From: DATGFB01 sp032160545
GTDB taxonomy: Bacteria > Actinomycetota > Actinomycetes > Mycobacteriales > Jatrophihabitantaceae
Length of the DNA: 19,240 nucleotides
Direction: 5' to 3'
NCBI GenBank assembly: GCA_032160545.1
Contig: JAVHVN010000096.1
Location: forward strand, 1-19,240
Part shown: one piece after another, positions 16,465-19,240 of the stretch
Layout of the letters: every line of letters begins with the position of its first letter
Position numbering within the stretch: position 1 is the first letter of the stretch
The notes under the pieces: generated by a model
What the model was told of the DNA's origin: nothing
Seen by the model: only the letters and a program-made list of their open reading frames with translations
Database searches by the model: none
Program-made: the position numbers and the translations under genes

Positions 16465-17334
16465 ATGGCCGGCGTGACGCGCAGGGCAGTCCTGCTGGCC
16501 GGCACGGGCGGTGTCGCAGCTGCGGTGCTGGGGGGCGCGGGCATCGAGTCCGGGCTGCTTCCGGGTCGGGACGCACTCGAGCGGCTGACCGGCCGCCTGC
16601 CTGCAGGCGTGCCCTCGGCAGCGCCGGGCCGGCGGGTGAGCGGCAGTTTCCGCTCGGACCGGCGGCACACCTGGGTGGGCTGGACGATTGCGTACCCGCC
16701 AGGCGCCACCGGACGGGTGCCGGCCGTTGTCGTCCTGCACGGGCGCGGCGCCGACCACCGGTCCGCCTTCTCCTCGCTGTACCTCGACCGGTTCCTCGCC
16801 CAGGCTGTCGAGCGGGGGTCGCCGCGGTTCGCACTCGCGTCCGTCGACGGTGGCGACCACGAGTACTGGCACCCCCGGGACGGAACCGACCCGGCCGGCA
16901 TGGTCGTGGACGAGTTCCTCCCGCTGCTGGGCGGCCACGGTCTGGACACGTCGCGGATCGGACTGCTCGGCTGGTCGATGGGCGGCTACGGCGCGCTGTA
17001 CCTGGCCGGTGTCCTCGGAGCGTCGCGGGTGGCGGGCGCCGTGGCGGAGAGCCCGGCGATGTGGCACACGGCGGGCCAGACGGCGCCCGGCGCGTTCGAC
17101 GGAGCCGCGGACTTCGCCGCGCACTCGGTACTCGGCCGCGTCGAGCGGCTGCGTGGCATCGCGCTGCAGGTGGATTGCGGCTCAGCCGACGGCTTCGCCC
17201 CGGTGACCCGCGACCTCCGGGCGGCCATCACGCCCGAACCCGCCGGCGGCATCACGCCGGGCGGTCATGACGACAGCTACTGGCGGGGCCGGGCCGCCGG
17301 GCAGTTGCGCTTCCTCGCCGCCCGCCTCGGCTGA
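16465..17334 (+). CDS. Putative secreted alpha/beta-hydrolase esterase (Tat-type signal)
   Basis: 289 aa. The N-terminus has a twin-arginine signal-like sequence, TRRAVLLAGTGGVAAAVLGG (5-24), so export in folded form through Tat is likely; a cleavage site is not clear. The hydrolase core has an oxyanion-type VVVLHGRGADHRS (88-100), nucleophile elbow GWSMGG with S171, a candidate acid at D237 or D242 (DCGSADGF), and catalytic H268 in GGHDDSYW. The fold resembles the esterase D/antigen 85 family (PF00756-like); substrate is unknown. The ATG at 16465 was taken because it begins the signal sequence. Coupled to the upstream protease (2-base gap). Its stop is one base from the convergent yebC stop. 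Confidence 0.87.
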   Translation: MAGVTRRAVLLAGTGGVAAAVLGGAGIESGLLPGRDALERLTGRLPAGVPSAAPGRRVSGSFRSDRRHTWVGWTIAYPPGATGRVPAVVVLHGRGADHRSAFSSLYLDRFLAQAVERGSPRFALASVDGGDHEYWHPRDGTDPAGMVVDEFLPLLGGHGLDTSRIGLLGWSMGGYGALYLAGVLGASRVAGAVAESPAMWHTAGQTAPGAFDGAADFAAHSVLGRVERLRGIALQVDCGSADGFAPVTRDLRAAITPEPAGGITPGGHDDSYWRGRAAGQLRFLAARLG

Positions 17335-17335
17335 G

Positions 17336-17340
<5 letters not shown>
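17330..17340. other. Palindrome joining the convergent esterase and yebC stop codons
   Basis: GCTGAGTCAGC is an 11-bp palindrome with a single central base. It contains the TGA stops of both convergent genes. It is too short for a strong intrinsic terminator and has no T-run. Confidence 0.5.
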
Positions 17341-18087
<747 letters not shown>

Positions 18088-18091
<4 letters not shown>

Positions 18092-18777
18092 GCAGTCTCT
18101 CCTTGCTCGCCCGCGAGAGCCGATCGCACCATCTCGCAGAAGTATCGGTGTACGCGCCCGTCCCCGGTCAGCTCGGGGTGGAACGACGTGGCCAGCAGGT
18201 GCCCCTGGCGAACCGCCACGATCCTACCGGCGGCCCCGTCAGGGGCGGCTGGATCGTCCACCCGGCCGAGGGCCGTGGCCGCGGGCCCGAGCTGCTGTAC
18301 CCAGGGAGCGCGGATGAACACGGCATGCACCGGCCCGCCGTCGATGCCGTCGATCGCGACGTCCCGCTCGAACGAGTCGACCTGCCGCCCGAAGGCGTTG
18401 CGCCGCACGGTCATGTCGATGCCGCCGAACGTCGCCTCGAGAGGCGAGGTGTCGCGGTCGACGCGGTCTGCCAGCAGGATCATCCCCGCACAGGACCCGT
18501 AGGTGGGCAGCCCGGCCGCGATGCGCTCGCGCAGCGGGCCGAGCAGGTCGAAGATCCGGGCCAGCTTGACGATCGCCGTCGACTCGCCGCCGGGCACCAC
18601 CAGGCCGTCGATGCCGGCGAGCTCGCCCGGGCGCCGGACCGCGACGACCGTGGCGCCGCAGGACTCCAGGGCGCGGGCATGCTCGCGCACGTCACCCTGC
18701 AGCGCGAGAACCCCGATCCGGGGACGAACCGCCGACCCGTCCGCCGACCCGTCCGCCGACAGTGCGCTACCAGCCAC
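18088..18777 (-). CDS. pdxT: Pyridoxal 5'-phosphate synthase glutaminase subunit PdxT
   Basis: Class I glutaminase that feeds ammonia to PdxS for vitamin B6 synthesis; 229 aa from the GTG at 18777. Core starts RPRIGVLALQGDVREHARAL (18-37). VVPGGESTAI (60-69) is the glutamine-binding stretch, the nucleophile is C96 in GSCAGMI, and H200 and E202 in SFHPEL complete the triad. The start is not certain: the GTG at 18777 overlaps the pdxS end by 11 bases and has no clear ribosome site, while an ATG at 18816 (242 aa) has GGTGGG five bases upstream but a 50-base overlap. Both add an unconserved Ser/Ala/Asp/Gly leader containing an ADGS repeat. The stop overlaps the yebC GTG. Confidence 0.93.
18731..18760 (-). 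repeat. 12-bp tandem repeat (2.5 copies) in the pdxT leader
   Basis: GCCGACCCGTCC occurs twice and is followed by GCCGAC. It encodes the Ser-Ala-Asp-Gly repeats ahead of the conserved PdxT core. The unit keeps the frame. Confidence 0.9.
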
Positions 18778-19240
18778 GCTCGGCGAGGCGGTGTGGCTGC
18801 GGGATCTCGTCGACATTGATGCCCACCATCGCCTCGCCCAGCCCCCGGGAGACCTTGGCGATGACGTCCGGGTCGTCGTGGAACGTCGTGGCCTTGACGA
18901 TCGCCTCGGCGCGCAGCGCCGGGTTGCCGGACTTGAAGATGCCCGAGCCGACGAACACGCCCTCGGCGCCGAGCTGCATCATCATCGCGGCGTCGGCCGG
19001 GGTGGCGATGCCGCCGGCGGTGAACAGCACGACGGGCAGCTTGCCGAGCCGGGCCACCTCGGCGACGAGCTCGTACGGCGCCTGCAGCTCCTTCGCCGCC
19101 ACGTACAGCTCATCCTCCGGAAGTGAGGTGAGCCTGCGGATCTCGGCGCGGATCGTGCGCATGTGCGTGACGGCGTTCGAGACGTCGCCGGTGCCGGCCT
19201 CGCCCTTGGAGCGGATCATCGCCGCGCCCTCGGTGATGCG
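18767..19240 (-). CDS. pdxS: Pyridoxal 5'-phosphate synthase lyase subunit PdxS (5' end cut off)
   Basis: C-terminal 157 residues of the TIM-barrel synthase that builds PLP from ribose 5-phosphate, glyceraldehyde 3-phosphate and ammonia from PdxT. The fragment begins RITEGAAM and contains IRSKGEAGTGDV, which holds the second catalytic lysine of the family (B. subtilis K149), then LPVVLFTAGGIATPADAAMM, GAEGVFVGSGIFKSGNP and the C-terminal GEAMVGINVDEIPQPHRLAERGW region. The frame is open through the right edge with no start, so the first catalytic lysine lies outside the window. The TAG at 18767-18769 lies within the start of pdxT. The pdxS-pdxT-yebC order is standard in actinobacteria. Confidence 0.96.
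   Translation of the reverse strand, partial: RITEGAAMIRSKGEAGTGDVSNAVTHMRTIRAEIRRLTSLPEDELYVAAKELQAPYELVAEVARLGKLPVVLFTAGGIATPADAAMMMQLGAEGVFVGSGIFKSGNPALRAEAIVKATTFHDDPDVIAKVSRGLGEAMVGINVDEIPQPHRLAERGW

Overview
The window is a gene-dense, very GC-rich stretch of a bacterial chromosome. It holds about eighteen protein genes, frequent GTG starts, 1- to 4-base start/stop overlaps, and long spurious open frames opposite the real genes. The gene set and order (pdxS-pdxT-yebC ... ruvC-ruvA-ruvB-yajC-secD-secF-apt-rel ... MBL hydrolase-hisS-aspS, with a membrane-anchored cyclophilin beside rel) match the conserved block known from Mycobacterium tuberculosis and other Actinomycetota. I infer an actinobacterium outside Mycobacteriales, perhaps a Frankia/Jatrophihabitans-type relative; the genus cannot be fixed from the sequence alone.

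Layout, left to right. Bases 1-3823 are a minus-strand operon read as MBL-fold hydrolase, hisS, aspS (aspS lacks only its extreme C-terminus). Bases 4032-5519 are a plus-strand pair of membrane-anchored peptidyl-prolyl isomerases, one FKBP and one cyclophilin, whose N-terminal anchors are clearly homologous to each other. Bases 5563-15521 form one long minus-strand cluster: ruvC, a TPR-like protein, ruvA, ruvB, yajC, secD, secF, apt and a bifunctional RelA/SpoT enzyme. Bases 15668-17334 are a plus-strand pair, a site-2 metalloprotease and a Tat-type secreted esterase, lying between ruvC and yebC. Bases 17336-19240 are minus-strand pdxS (partial), pdxT and yebC.

The genes cover Holliday-junction resolution (RuvABC), the accessory protein-export complex (YajC-SecD-SecF) with outward-facing folding enzymes, purine salvage and stringent response (Apt, Rel), His and Asp tRNA charging, and pyridoxal-phosphate synthesis (PdxST). 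The clearest regulatory signal is a perfect 16-bp actinobacterial LexA/SOS box next to a -10-like hexamer, just upstream of ruvC.

No mobile element, CRISPR array, RNA gene or prophage was seen, and no gap reaches 300 bases. I see no wholly new system. The points worth a second look are local: the anchor module shared by two unrelated PPIase folds, a hairpin over the annotatable start of rel with a possible upstream CTG start, a cysteine-rich SecD ectodomain with a Ser/Thr-rich insert, a HisRS that looks archaeal/eukaryal in type, a TPR-like gene inside the ruv operon, and in-frame short tandem repeats.
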